Positions 14,165 through 20,401 are shown, counted from the stretch's first letter. The stretch is DNA of 21,249 nt from Planctomycetes bacterium RBG_16_43_13 (GCA_001828445.1 MHYJ01000036.1:27656-48904), one strand, 5' to 3'. Numbers and translations are program-made. Notes: generated by a model not told the origin, from the letters alone.

Positions 14165-16087
14165 ATGCTTAAATATTTCACCTGCCCTGATAACCAAAAA
14201 ATCGAAACTATCGAGTGCCTCAAAGAAGGCAACTGCCGGATGGGGAATCGTTGCGCCTCACGCAGTTATCTTCAGCTTGCCGCAAAAGATCGGCAATGGA
14301 CAGGCAAGCCTTCTACTACTCAGTTAATTTCCGGGACATTGCAGGCATTTTTAAAACTCACCAAAGAATATTCCATATCGCCAGACTCACGGGCCTTCAT
14401 GATTACCGGCACGAAGGGACATTCTGCCCTGGAAAATTCAGGTGATGAATTCTCTATCCTTGAGGAGCGGTTCGACGGCGAGGACGTGGATATTACCGGC
14501 ATTGCGGATATTTTAGAGAGTGAACTGGGCAAGAATATCCTCATAGACACCAAGGTTTCAGGTTCCTTCAAAATTGCAAAGGCATTGGGTTTTTATGTAG
14601 TAGACGAGGACACCGGGGAAGTGTTTAAGTCTGGCAAGAAAAAGGGGCAACCAAAGACACGTAAGATTCTGAAACGAGACGACAGTAAGCGGGATGTCAG
14701 AGACTGGCAATTACAGACCTGTAAATATGCCATTGAGTTTGAAAAGAAGGGCTTTAAAATTGACGAAATCCGCATCCAGGCCATTACCAGGGATGGTAAT
14801 ACATATATTGCAAGGAGTCGTGGCGTATTCAGGAATGTCTACTTTTTTAAGATTGACCGCTTACCCGATACGGAAGTACATGTATATTTCGAGCGCAAAA
14901 GGATTGCCTTGTTGACGGCATTAAAGCAGGGTTTTTGGAATGACATCTGTACGGCAGAAGAAAACTGGGATGGGCTTAAATGCCAGAATTATTGCGAGGT
15001 GGCAGAGTTTTGTAAATACGGTAAATTCCTACGAAAGGAAAGAGAGGATGAGAACATGCCAATCAAAGGTTTGTCAGAAGTGAGGCGGCTTCCGAGGTTG
15101 GGGAAGATCCGGCTGGGAATCAAGAAGATTTCAGAGAAGACGGGAGAGGAGTATCCGGCAGAAGTGGACTACTTCATTCTCGACCCACAGACCCCATCGG
15201 AGCTTGAGAACGAGAAGTTGATAGACGAATTTCATAAACTATACGGGGAACAGCCTAAATCAATTAAGATCATGTTTCCTGTTGCAAACCCGGAGGTCTA
15301 CTTTTCGCAGTTCTACAAGAGATATGGTATGGGAAAGATGCTGAAATGCAAGGGAGACGGAGAAGTAGCCTCATGCACAATCAAGGAATATGCGAAGAAC
15401 CTAACCATTATAGGGGAAGACGAAATGGGGATGATTAAAGTTAAGTGTGCCGGGAAGGAATGTCCCTATTATAAGTCTAAGGAATGTACCGAGGTTGCAA
15501 CATTACAGATACTACTGCCTGAGCTTCCAGGTGCCGGGGTCTGGCAGATAGTAACGGGGTCATTCCATGCCATTGTTAACCTCAATTCCTGTATCGAATA
15601 TATTACGGCGGTCTGTGGTAGAGCGCACATGATACCACTCACACTTGAGCGGAGAGAGCAGGAGATCGCCTATGAAGGCAAAAAGACTAAGCATTACATC
15701 CTGCATATCAACATGGACTTTAGGCTTGCTGATATCCAGAAATTTGCGATGATTGATCCGACTAAAGTACTGCTTGAATTGCCTGCACCAGAGGCAGAGA
15801 AGGAAGATATACTGTATAGGGAGAATCAAACTATTGATGTTATTGACACCACTACCGGTGAAATTACACAGAAACCTAAACCCGCAGACACCCCGCCGCC
15901 CAACTACGAATATCTCAAAACCATGTCCGCCTGCAAGAAGGAAATCGGCGATGAGGCGTATTATAAAATCCTCAGCGTTCACAAAGTCAAACACAGTAAC
16001 GAGATCACCGATAGGGAAATACAGAAGAAAATTTACGCCGAGATGAAACAGTATGCGGCGTCGGAGAGGGAGGTTTTAAATGGTTAA
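14165..16087 (+). CDS. Cas4/RecB-like nuclease fused to a phiC31 gp3-like domain (640 aa)
   Basis: Residues 1-290 are a PD-(D/E)XK nuclease of the Cas4/RecB group: GTKGH (H86), D115, IDTK (D128-x-K130), and a Q-rich helix WQLQTCKYA (181-189). C7/C18/C24/C30 and CQNYCEVAEFC (C273, C277, C283) could hold an Fe-S cluster or zinc. From residue 298 the protein resembles the gp3 recombination-directionality family of phiC31/phiBT1: RLGKIRLG, VANPEVYFSQFYKRYG, cysteines C395, C404, C428, C433 and C441, LPELPGAGVWQIVTGSFHA, and LTLERR. A Pro-rich linker and a helical tail (580-640) end it. The ATG lacks a good ribosome site at normal spacing, but a promoter sits directly before it. Proteins of the gp3 type without a serine integrase may serve DNA recombination; the fusion suggests a nuclease partner. 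The fold of the C-terminal half is an assignment by memory. Confidence 0.75.
   Translation: MLKYFTCPDNQKIETIECLKEGNCRMGNRCASRSYLQLAAKDRQWTGKPSTTQLISGTLQAFLKLTKEYSISPDSRAFMITGTKGHSALENSGDEFSILEERFDGEDVDITGIADILESELGKNILIDTKVSGSFKIAKALGFYVVDEDTGEVFKSGKKKGQPKTRKILKRDDSKRDVRDWQLQTCKYAIEFEKKGFKIDEIRIQAITRDGNTYIARSRGVFRNVYFFKIDRLPDTEVHVYFERKRIALLTALKQGFWNDICTAEENWDGLKCQNYCEVAEFCKYGKFLRKEREDENMPIKGLSEVRRLPRLGKIRLGIKKISEKTGEEYPAEVDYFILDPQTPSELENEKLIDEFHKLYGEQPKSIKIMFPVANPEVYFSQFYKRYGMGKMLKCKGDGEVASCTIKEYAKNLTIIGEDEMGMIKVKCAGKECPYYKSKECTEVATLQILLPELPGAGVWQIVTGSFHAIVNLNSCIEYITAVCGRAHMIPLTLERREQEIAYEGKKTKHYILHINMDFRLADIQKFAMIDPTKVLLELPAPEAEKEDILYRENQTIDVIDTTTGEITQKPKPADTPPPNYEYLKTMSACKKEIGDEAYYKILSVHKVKHSNEITDREIQKKIYAEMKQYAASEREVLNG
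15035..15058 (+). promoter_or_regulatory. Possible internal translation start for the gp3-like domain
   Basis: A purine-rich stretch containing AAGGA and AGAGAGG (15035-15047) lies eight bases before an in-frame ATG (15056, residue 298), exactly at the boundary between nuclease and gp3-like domain. A separate 343-residue C-terminal product could be made from it. Only position and spacing support this. Confidence 0.35.
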
Positions 16088-16364
16088 AGGCAAAATTGAC
16101 GGAATCAGGCTATTAAAAGATGGCAATGTCTCAGTCATGCTCACCCTATCAGGTGATGATTTGCAAGCGATTGCGAGCATCAGGGCAGGGAATATTACCA
16201 TGTATGGAGAATTAGAGGCTCCTGCCGTAGACGATAGGGAAACTGCTTTGTTGCGTATTCGGTCGCTTGCCGAGCAGGTGGTAGAGATGCTTGACAAGGA
16301 GCTACAGGATGAAGGGTTGCCACCGATTCTTGCGGCTATCGAGGCCGGGGCAAGTGCACCATGA
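16080..16364 (+). CDS. Small hypothetical phage protein (94 aa)
   Basis: The ATG has GGGAGG (16067-16072) seven bases upstream and overlaps the end of the nuclease fusion by eight bases. The N-terminal half, with GKIDGIRLLKDGNVSVMLTLSG and a later ITMYGELEAP, looks like a short beta-sheet domain; residues 52-85 form a leucine-rich helix (LLRIRSLAEQVVEMLDKEL). No cysteines, membrane segment or catalytic motif. Its place between a recombination nuclease and an excisionase-like protein suggests an accessory to recombination, but I do not recognise the family. Confidence 0.65.
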   Translation: MVKGKIDGIRLLKDGNVSVMLTLSGDDLQAIASIRAGNITMYGELEAPAVDDRETALLRIRSLAEQVVEMLDKELQDEGLPPILAAIEAGASAP

Positions 16365-16567
16365 ACGTAACCAAGCAAACAGCCCTATCTACGCACCAAT
16401 TAGCTGACCGCTGGAATATTAGTCCTCAGACGTTAGAGAACTGGCGGTCGCAGGGTAAGGGGCCGAAATATATTAAATTGGGGCAGGGGAAATCGTCGCC
16501 TATTGTGTATCGGATGAGCGACGTGGAAAAGTATGAGCGGAAACACTTGAAGGGAGGAATAAAATGA
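16361..16567 (+). CDS. Excisionase/AlpA-like winged helix DNA-binding protein (68 aa)
   Basis: Overlaps the gene before it by ATGA. Residues about 9-35 (LSTHQLADRWNISPQTLENWRSQG) are a MerR-type helix-turn-helix; GPKYIKLG..SPIVYRMSDVEKYERKH follows as the wing and the closing helix. This is the usual layout of excisionase (Xis), AlpA and small phage regulators, and the length is typical. No integrase is visible in this window, so a role in excision cannot be assigned; control of a nearby promoter is equally likely. GGGAGG at 16552-16557, inside its 3' end, serves the next gene. Confidence 0.8.
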   Translation: MNVTKQTALSTHQLADRWNISPQTLENWRSQGKGPKYIKLGQGKSSPIVYRMSDVEKYERKHLKGGIK

Positions 16568-16791
16568 TAGAGATAGTAATCACAGGGCCACAGGGGTCGG
16601 GAAAAAGTAGGATTGCAGACATATTAACCGTATTGCTGCCGTTGCTAAATATGGCAGTATGTCGGTATGGGGACGATGGGATGAGATGCTCTGGGCATAC
16701 CCGGAAGGGTGCACACATTGTGATATGGGAGAGGAACACTGAAAGAAAAAAACGTCAAGGGTTACAAGGGAGCATAAATGCCAAACTATAA
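16564..16791 (+). CDS. Small P-loop protein (75 aa)
   Basis: The start overlaps the upstream stop by ATGA, with GGGAGG seven bases before. Residues 7-15 (TGPQGSGKS) are a clear Walker A loop after a hydrophobic beta strand (MIEIVI). A second strand near residue 51 (GAHIVIWER) could be the Walker B position, though no acidic pair is seen. At 75 residues it is far shorter than normal kinases or ATPases; compact P-loop proteins of this kind occur in many phage replication blocks with no assigned function. Its 3' end overlaps the SSB gene by 14 bases, and contains the SSB ribosome site. Confidence 0.65.
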   Translation: MIEIVITGPQGSGKSRIADILTVLLPLLNMAVCRYGDDGMRCSGHTRKGAHIVIWERNTERKKRQGLQGSINAKL

Positions 16792-17137
16792 CCAGCTTAT
16801 TTTAATCGGGCATGCACTCAAGGAACCCGAAGTCCGCTACACGCCAAGTGGTACGCCGATAACATCGTTTTCTGTGGCGTGGAACAGGAGCTACAAGAAG
16901 GGTGAGGAGTGGCAGAAGGAGGCGCATTTTTTCGATGTGGTGGCCTTCAGGGAAATTAAAGATATCGTAAAAGGCGTCGCGGTACTCATTGAAGGCAGGT
17001 TATCTCAGGATCGTTGGAAAACCGAAGACGGGCAGATGAGGAGTAAGGTTAAGATTGTGGCTAATAAGGTTTATGTGTTGGGGAAGAAGGATAGTGCCGA
17101 TGTGGTGACAGATGAGGAAGAAGGAGTGCCATTTTAA
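16778..17137 (+). CDS. ssb: Single-stranded DNA-binding protein (119 aa)
   Basis: A phage SSB with a complete OB-fold: NQLILIGHALKEPEVRYTPSG.PITSFSVAWNR at the N-terminus, then EAHFFDVVAF, GVAVLIEGRLSQDRWKTEDGQ, and KVKIVANKVYVLG. The tail is short and acidic and ends EEEGVPF, the recognisable acidic tip with terminal PF that binds partner proteins. Length is that of a shortened phage SSB: the linker between fold and tip is almost absent. The ATG follows AGGGAG inside the upstream gene. It coats ssDNA during replication and recombination, next to the nuclease fusion and the VapE helicase. Confidence 0.93.
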   Translation: MPNYNQLILIGHALKEPEVRYTPSGTPITSFSVAWNRSYKKGEEWQKEAHFFDVVAFREIKDIVKGVAVLIEGRLSQDRWKTEDGQMRSKVKIVANKVYVLGKKDSADVVTDEEEGVPF

Positions 17138-17341
17138 ATGTTAGACGAATCCCACAGGGAACATAAGCGGAAAGAGGGACATAAGCCATCACGGACCTGT
17201 TACGCGTGCTGGCTGGAATGGCTGGCAGAGACACCGAATGACAGGGTGATTACGGTAGGAGAGTTGCGCCGGATATTGCAGGCGATGTGTTATGGGACTG
17301 AGATTTATAAACTTGATTTAATGTGGAGGGATCATAGATGA
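17138..17341 (+). CDS. Small hypothetical protein with a CxxC (67 aa)
   Basis: The ATG starts directly at the base after the SSB stop; AAGGAG (17121-17126) lies 11 bases upstream. The N-terminus is basic and histidine-rich (ESHREHKRKEGHKPSRTCYACW), so a zinc site from CYAC and histidines is possible. The remainder is helical with a tryptophan-rich patch (WLEWLAE). I do not recognise the family. Its stop overlaps the next gene by ATGA, and GGAGGG in its 3' end serves that gene. Confidence 0.55.
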   Translation: MLDESHREHKRKEGHKPSRTCYACWLEWLAETPNDRVITVGELRRILQAMCYGTEIYKLDLMWRDHR

Positions 17342-17577
17342 CAGAAAAAATAAGATGTGAATGTTGTGATAGTGGCAAGTGGAAAACAGAGTGTTGTAAC
17401 GGTGCTGATGGATGTGATTGCAGGGGAGAGAGGGTTGATATGGGCAAGTGTCATGTATGTGATGGGACAGGGTGGAGGCATCAAAACGCAGACACACGGG
17501 CAAATTTAAAAACAATACAGGGCAGATGTTTTGTTGGTTTAGGCCCTACACGTGGGTATTGGAGGGATCGCAGATGA
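17338..17577 (+). CDS. Cysteine-rich DnaJ-like zinc-binding protein (79 aa)
   Basis: Overlaps its upstream neighbour by ATGA, with GGAGGG nine bases before. The first 48 residues hold eight or more cysteines arranged as CECC, CC, CDC and CHVCDGTGW; the last is very close to the CxxCxGxG repeat of DnaJ zinc domains. Two zinc sites are likely. The C-terminal part (from about residue 50) is basic and without clear motif. Such short DnaJ-like proteins occur in phage early regions; binding a protein or nucleic acid is the usual guess. Stop overlaps the next start by ATGA. Confidence 0.65.
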   Translation: MTEKIRCECCDSGKWKTECCNGADGCDCRGERVDMGKCHVCDGTGWRHQNADTRANLKTIQGRCFVGLGPTRGYWRDRR

Positions 17578-17720
17578 AGGGGCGGATAAATATGGAGGGT
17601 GGTATGAAACCAGGAATGTTTCAAACTTACACAGAGGCGATCTCTTATTTAGTTATGGGCGCTATTGTAACCGGGTTAATCGTGTGGGGGATAGTTGAGG
17701 TGATATGGTTGTTGAGATGA
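17574..17720 (+). CDS. Tiny single-span membrane protein (48 aa)
   Basis: The same frame is open from 17472, but the first part overlaps the cysteine-rich gene and the real start is ATG 17574: GGAGGG (17561-17566) sits seven bases upstream and the start overlaps the stop by ATGA. The 48-residue protein has a short polar N-terminus and one hydrophobic span (YLVMGAIVTGLIVWGIVEVIWLL) to the end. Single-span phage microproteins of this kind can act in superinfection exclusion, lysis control or have no known role; nothing here discriminates. Confidence 0.6.
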   Translation: MKGRINMEGGMKPGMFQTYTEAISYLVMGAIVTGLIVWGIVEVIWLLR

Positions 17721-17744
17721 GGTATGGTCGGGCAAGGAGGAGTT

Positions 17745-18014
17745 ATGAAAAATGAAATATTAGCCGAGGCGATAGAGATTGCAAATAGAAGCAGTATGAG
17801 GCTCGCGACACGAGAGCATGTAAAAGCCCTATATGCGGCGTGGCAAAGATCGGAAAGATTGCTCTGGGGATACAGGAGGCAGACCGAGGCCTGTACCCTA
17901 CCAGCTTGTACCGGCATTGTAAGCACCTGCCCCTGTGCTATCTGTCAAAGCGTCCGGGCAGATGAGCGGCAGGATCGGATGGATAGTGGAGAGGAGGTCA
18001 AAAATGACGGATAA
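17745..18014 (+). CDS. Small protein with CxCxxC motif (89 aa)
   Basis: An ATG at 17724 is in frame, but ATG 17745 is preferred because AAGGAGG (17734-17740) is four bases before it. Residues 1-50 are helical (EILAEAIEIANRSS, then ATREHVKALYAAWQRSERLLW). The C-terminal third carries CPCAICQSVRADERQDR, which is repeated in the next gene as CSCAICESVRADDIQNR. A zinc site is likely but not proven. Function not recognised. Confidence 0.6.
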   Translation: MKNEILAEAIEIANRSSMRLATREHVKALYAAWQRSERLLWGYRRQTEACTLPACTGIVSTCPCAICQSVRADERQDRMDSGEEVKNDG

Positions 18015-18327
18015 GGAATGCGCTGACCATATACGAGCACATCACAATAGGAATACATCCCATTGGGCATGGCCTACAGATGGTTGTGGGTATGAGCAAC
18101 ATATAAAATTTGTAAAATACAGAAATAAATACTGGCAAGGAAGGAGCTACGACAAATATAAACAATTTGCCCTTGACTATGCGGATAAATTAGAAAGAGG
18201 GGAAATAGATGCTGAAACAGACCCTGAATGTGATGAATGTGGTGGTGACGGAATTAAAATATGTTCCTGTGCTATCTGCGAGAGTGTTAGGGCAGATGAT
18301 ATCCAAAATAGGATAGACAGGGATAAC
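17932..18327 (+). repeat. Diverged direct repeat in two neighbouring genes (CAIC module)
   Basis: CCTGTGCTATCTG occurs at 17932-17944 and again at 18266-18278, each followed after 13 bases by GGGCAGATGA and further coding similarity. Both copies are in the frame that reads CxCAICxSVRAD. The pair is about 334 bases apart, so it marks an old duplication of a C-terminal zinc module. Confidence 0.7.
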
Positions 18328-18363
18328 GAGGATTTTGGCCCTGAATTAGCGGGGGATAAATGA
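18004..18363 (+). CDS. Small zinc-binding protein with repeated CAIC motif (119 aa)
   Basis: The frame extends upstream to 17935, but ATG 18004 has GAGGAGG at 17991-17997 and is chosen. It overlaps the previous gene by 11 bases. Residues about 10-60 are polar with histidines and tryptophans (HIRAHHNRNTSHWAWP). Near residue 79 begins CDECGGDGIKICSCAICESVRADD, a DnaJ-like CxxCGGDG followed by the CxCAIC motif shared with the upstream gene. The tail is acidic. I see no catalytic motif. The shared segment argues for duplication or fusion between neighbours. Confidence 0.6.
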   Translation: MTDKECADHIRAHHNRNTSHWAWPTDGCGYEQHIKFVKYRNKYWQGRSYDKYKQFALDYADKLERGEIDAETDPECDECGGDGIKICSCAICESVRADDIQNRIDRDNEDFGPELAGDK

Positions 18364-18575
18364 AGGTAAGACGTAAAAAGAAGTGTTGCGTCCCATTCAA
18401 AACTCTGTGTGAGAAACAATATTTAACCAACCAAAACGAGCTTATAAAATGCTCAAGATTGGCAACATATAAGCAGTACAACACGTTTCAGGGTGTTTGG
18501 ATTTATAGATGTGGTTTGCATAAGTATAAAAAATCTTTATGGACTAAAATTAACCAGGAGGACAAGAATGGATAA
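18360..18575 (+). CDS. Small basic zinc-ribbon-like protein (71 aa)
   Basis: Overlaps the previous stop by ATGA. The N-terminus is strongly basic (MKVRRKKKCC). Cysteine pattern includes CSRLATYK...WIYRCGLHKY, a layout shared with the protein at 20398-20580 (CNRPAKW...LHYRCGYHAD) and with a widespread small phage family having C..PA...CG.H. A zinc site formed by two cysteines, C-G-x-H and one more ligand is likely. Function unknown. Confidence 0.55.
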   Translation: MKVRRKKKCCVPFKTLCEKQYLTNQNELIKCSRLATYKQYNTFQGVWIYRCGLHKYKKSLWTKINQEDKNG

Positions 18576-18780
18576 ACTAATCACGAAAGAAGAGGCGATA
18601 GCCAACTGCATCAAGCGGTTTACAGTAAACAACACAGACCGGTTGCACCTTGAGGCCGCTTTTGCACTGATTTATAAATCCGGCTATCGGGATGGAATGA
18701 AGTTTGTGGAGGATTTAGAAACACAACAAAGACTGAAAAAAACGGAACAAATACTTGAGAGGTGGAAAAATGAAATATGA
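18568..18780 (+). CDS. Small helical hypothetical protein (70 aa)
   Basis: ATG 18568 follows AGGAGG (18555-18561) at a seven-base distance; an upstream in-frame codon at 18493 has none. Two helices are visible, LITKEEAIANCIKRF and RLHLEAAFALIYKSGYRDGMKFVEDL, then a charged coiled tail. No motif is recognised. It overlaps the upstream gene by eight bases and the next by 11. Confidence 0.6.
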   Translation: MDKLITKEEAIANCIKRFTVNNTDRLHLEAAFALIYKSGYRDGMKFVEDLETQQRLKKTEQILERWKNEI

Positions 18781-19024
18781 AATGACTAAAGGTGAGAGAT
18801 TTGTTTATTTTTGGCAGCATAATATGCTTGGTAGTTTTATGTCCATTTTGGCGGAAGCTATCTCTGCTGCAGATGCAAAAAATACAGCTAAACTGGCCTT
18901 AGGTTTTCCAGAAGAAGTAGAAGCTATGAGGAACTTCTCCAATATGGATGGTTGGTGGGTTAATCTAAGAGAGAAAGTACAAGCTATGAAGGAGGAAAAT
19001 CATGACAAATCTAACGTATCTTAA
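18770..19024 (+). CDS. Small hypothetical phage protein (84 aa)
   Basis: ATG 18770 is chosen: GAGAGG (18757-18762) is seven bases upstream, and an in-frame TTG at 18755 is less likely. The protein is mixed helical. The segment ALGFPEEVEAMRNFSN...WWVNLREKV is typical of a small conserved phage family seen in early regions, function unknown. Its 3' end overlaps the next gene by 23 bases, and includes the AAGGAGG that serves it. Confidence 0.6.
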   Translation: MKYEMTKGERFVYFWQHNMLGSFMSILAEAISAADAKNTAKLALGFPEEVEAMRNFSNMDGWWVNLREKVQAMKEENHDKSNVS

Positions 19025-19268
19025 GCGCCTTGAGCGGCGAGATAAACCTAACTGGGGGGCATATATTACGATGTGCCTACTGATATTTATCTGCGGCCTT
19101 GCCCTCTACGCATGGGGCTATAGCAACGGGCTGAGCGAGGGGATGGCCCGGACGGATGCCACGGTGAGTAAGGCGTTACAGGGTGGATATGATGTGGGTG
19201 TGGAGAAGGGGTTGGAGGCGTTGCGTTACAGAAAAGGAGAAAGCCATGATAAAACTCGACCCAAGTAA
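19002..19268 (+). CDS. Small single-span membrane protein (88 aa)
   Basis: AAGGAGG at 18988-18994 lies seven bases before the ATG. The N-terminus is basic (YLKRLERRDKPNW), followed by one membrane span (YITMCLLIFICGLALYAWGY) and a glycine-containing soluble tail with a repeated GYDVGVEKGLEAL, so an N-in/C-out orientation is expected. Not a signal peptide: no cleavage site is seen. The function is not recognised. It overlaps the next gene by 23 bases. Confidence 0.6.
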   Translation: MTNLTYLKRLERRDKPNWGAYITMCLLIFICGLALYAWGYSNGLSEGMARTDATVSKALQGGYDVGVEKGLEALRYRKGESHDKTRPK

Positions 19269-19596
19269 ACCAGTGCAGACCAAGGAGGGGCGGCAAGCGC
19301 AGATTAAATATACGTTTAAAAACGGATATCACTTTATAATATTTTCCGATACTGATGGCTGGATTATTGTTGATGAATGGGGCGAATACGATCGGGAAGA
19401 AACCGAATATGGCATCATTAACACCCCTGAGCGGGTAGAGGGGTGGGTTAACATATATCGTAACAATAGACCTGTTTTACACGGAATGTATAGTAATACC
19501 ATATATTTTGATAGCAAATCCGAGGCGGACAAAAACGCCCACTGGGATCGTATAGCCTGTATAAAAATCAGCTATACGGTCGGGGAGGGACTCTGA
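19246..19596 (+). CDS. Small hypothetical protein (116 aa)
   Basis: ATG 19246 has AAGGAG (19234-19239) six bases upstream; the open frame from 19183 is rejected because its first part overlaps the membrane protein. The protein is rich in aromatic residues and beta strands (VQTKEGRQAQIKYTF, HFIIFSDTDGWIIVDEWGEY), with RIACIKISYTVGEGL at the C-terminus. No cysteine cluster or catalytic signature. It has the look of a small phage protein of the kind that follows accessory genes; no known role. Confidence 0.55.
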   Translation: MIKLDPSKPVQTKEGRQAQIKYTFKNGYHFIIFSDTDGWIIVDEWGEYDREETEYGIINTPERVEGWVNIYRNNRPVLHGMYSNTIYFDSKSEADKNAHWDRIACIKISYTVGEGL

Positions 19597-19613
19597 TGAT
19601 TTGGAGGAATAAC

Positions 19614-19916
19614 ATGAGATGTATTGGTTTTAACAAAACAGAGGGTAAATGCATCAATAAAGCTGGGACTGCATGGTCTGATTATTGGTGTGAAGAGTGT
19701 GATAAGGTGAGACGGGATACAGTCAGGAAGCAATTAGAGGCCATACAAAAACACATGGAGGACGAATGCCAAAAGTGGACAAGCCCTGCACCACGCACCA
19801 CGTGTGTGAGTGCACCCAGGGACGGCTGGACAGGATTGAGGCGATATGGCAACGGTATAAGCATTTTGATTATTTATTGTCAGACAGGGACTGGCTGTTT
19901 GATGAGTCTGTACTAA
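19614..19916 (+). CDS. Small cysteine protein with overprinted C-terminus (100 aa)
   Basis: The in-frame ATG at 19596 has no ribosome site, whereas ATG 19614 has GGAGG (19603-19607) six bases upstream. Residues 1-50 (CIGFNKTEGKC...YWCEECDKVRRDTVRKQLEAIQKHMEDE) look like a small zinc-type phage protein with a helical end. From about residue 51 the frame runs over the next gene for 151 bases, and its sequence there (SPAPRTTCVSAPRDGW...) has no family character. The original stop may have been lost by a small insertion or deletion. Only the first half is secure. Confidence 0.55.
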   Translation: MRCIGFNKTEGKCINKAGTAWSDYWCEECDKVRRDTVRKQLEAIQKHMEDECQKWTSPAPRTTCVSAPRDGWTGLRRYGNGISILIIYCQTGTGCLMSLY

Positions 19917-19963
19917 ACAATATTTTCTATGACCTTTGGCAGGCTATCCGGCGGGAGGAGTAA
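19766..19963 (+). CDS. Small conserved phage protein (65 aa)
   Basis: GGAGG (19757-19761) stands four bases before the ATG. The protein starts with cysteines (PCTTHHVCECTQGRLDRIEAIWQRYKHFDYLLSD) and ends with YDLWQAIRREE. The CxCxxxRLDRIEAIWxxYKHxDxLLSD core and LWQA(I/V) ending are familiar from a small widespread phage family of unknown role, so this frame is preferred over the overlapping upstream one. It is followed directly by the GTG gene. Confidence 0.65.
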   Translation: MPKVDKPCTTHHVCECTQGRLDRIEAIWQRYKHFDYLLSDRDWLFDESVLNNIFYDLWQAIRREE

Positions 19964-19964
19964 G

Positions 19965-20144
19965 GTGGCAGAAAAAGACTTGCGCTTAACATCGCACAAA
20001 GTAAAAAATGATCTTAAGGACATCTGGTGGTATGAGGAAAATTATGGTTTCCAAATTTTTATAGCTGCTACTGAGGGAGTAATTGAGATAAAAATTCCCT
20101 GGAATTCTATCAGGGCGGCATTAAAAAGGAAGGATAAAAAATAA
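19965..20144 (+). CDS. Small conserved phage protein (59 aa), GTG start
   Basis: The frame is open from 19929, but GTG 19965 is preferred: GGGAGGAG (19953-19960) is just upstream and the previous gene stops at 19963. The protein reads VAEKDLRLTSHKVKNDL, then WWYEENYGFQIFIAATEG, then IEIKIPWNSIRAALKRKDKK. The WWYEE and IPW..(I/L)RAA(L/V)KR parts match a small family often found in phage accessory regions. Probably soluble, with a basic end that could bind nucleic acid. Its stop overlaps the next start (TAATG). Confidence 0.6.
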   Translation: MAEKDLRLTSHKVKNDLKDIWWYEENYGFQIFIAATEGVIEIKIPWNSIRAALKRKDKK

Positions 20145-20224
20145 TGGCGGTACTTATTGCATGCGAAGAGTCTCATCAGGGTATCGGAAGCGCAATGGCC
20201 GCCCAGTGGGGAGGATTACTGTAA
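20144..20224 (+). pseudogene. In-frame remnant of a second C5-methyltransferase-like gene (26 codons)
   Basis: The 26 codons translate as MAVLIACEESH then QGIGSAMAAQWGGLL. The first ten residues match the start of the 192-residue methyltransferase at 11635 (MKVLVGCEFS), and the last fifteen match its end (QGIATAMSEQW). The DNA shares GGTATCG, GCAATG and CAGTGG at equivalent places. So about 170 central codons appear to have been lost in a deletion that kept the frame. AAGGAAGGA at 20126-20134 precedes it, it overlaps the gene before by one base and the next starts one base after its stop. It cannot be catalytic. Confidence 0.75.
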
Positions 20225-20401
20225 ATGCCAGACACATATCTCATGGGCCGTAGAACCCTTGTGACGCCGCAGGACTGGGACGAGTCGGAGTATAGCCAAG
20301 ATGTGACGATTAACGGTAAGGTGGTTACGGTGGCAGAGTTCCGGCGCAGGAAGCGGGGGAAGCCGAGGCCACGGCGGGTGACGGAGGTGAGGAAGAAATG
20401 A
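20225..20401 (+). CDS. Small basic protein (58 aa)
   Basis: A 58-codon gene just below usual length cut-offs. GGGGAGG (20208-20214) lies upstream at a slightly long spacing, and it begins directly after the remnant stop. The protein reads MPDTYLMGRRTLVTP at the start, then YSQDVTINGKVVTVAEFRRRKRGKPRPRR, with a strongly basic C-terminus that might contact nucleic acid. No motif recognised. It overlaps the next gene by ATGA. Confidence 0.6.
   Translation: MPDTYLMGRRTLVTPQDWDESEYSQDVTINGKVVTVAEFRRRKRGKPRPRRVTEVRKK

Noticed and set aside
15560..15994. Minus-strand 144-codon frame
   Set aside because: Lies wholly opposite the well-supported gp3-like domain, with no motif and no ribosome site.
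17472..17573. N-terminal extension of the tiny membrane protein
   Set aside because: Overlaps the cysteine-rich gene in another frame, and the ribosome site supports the start at 17574.
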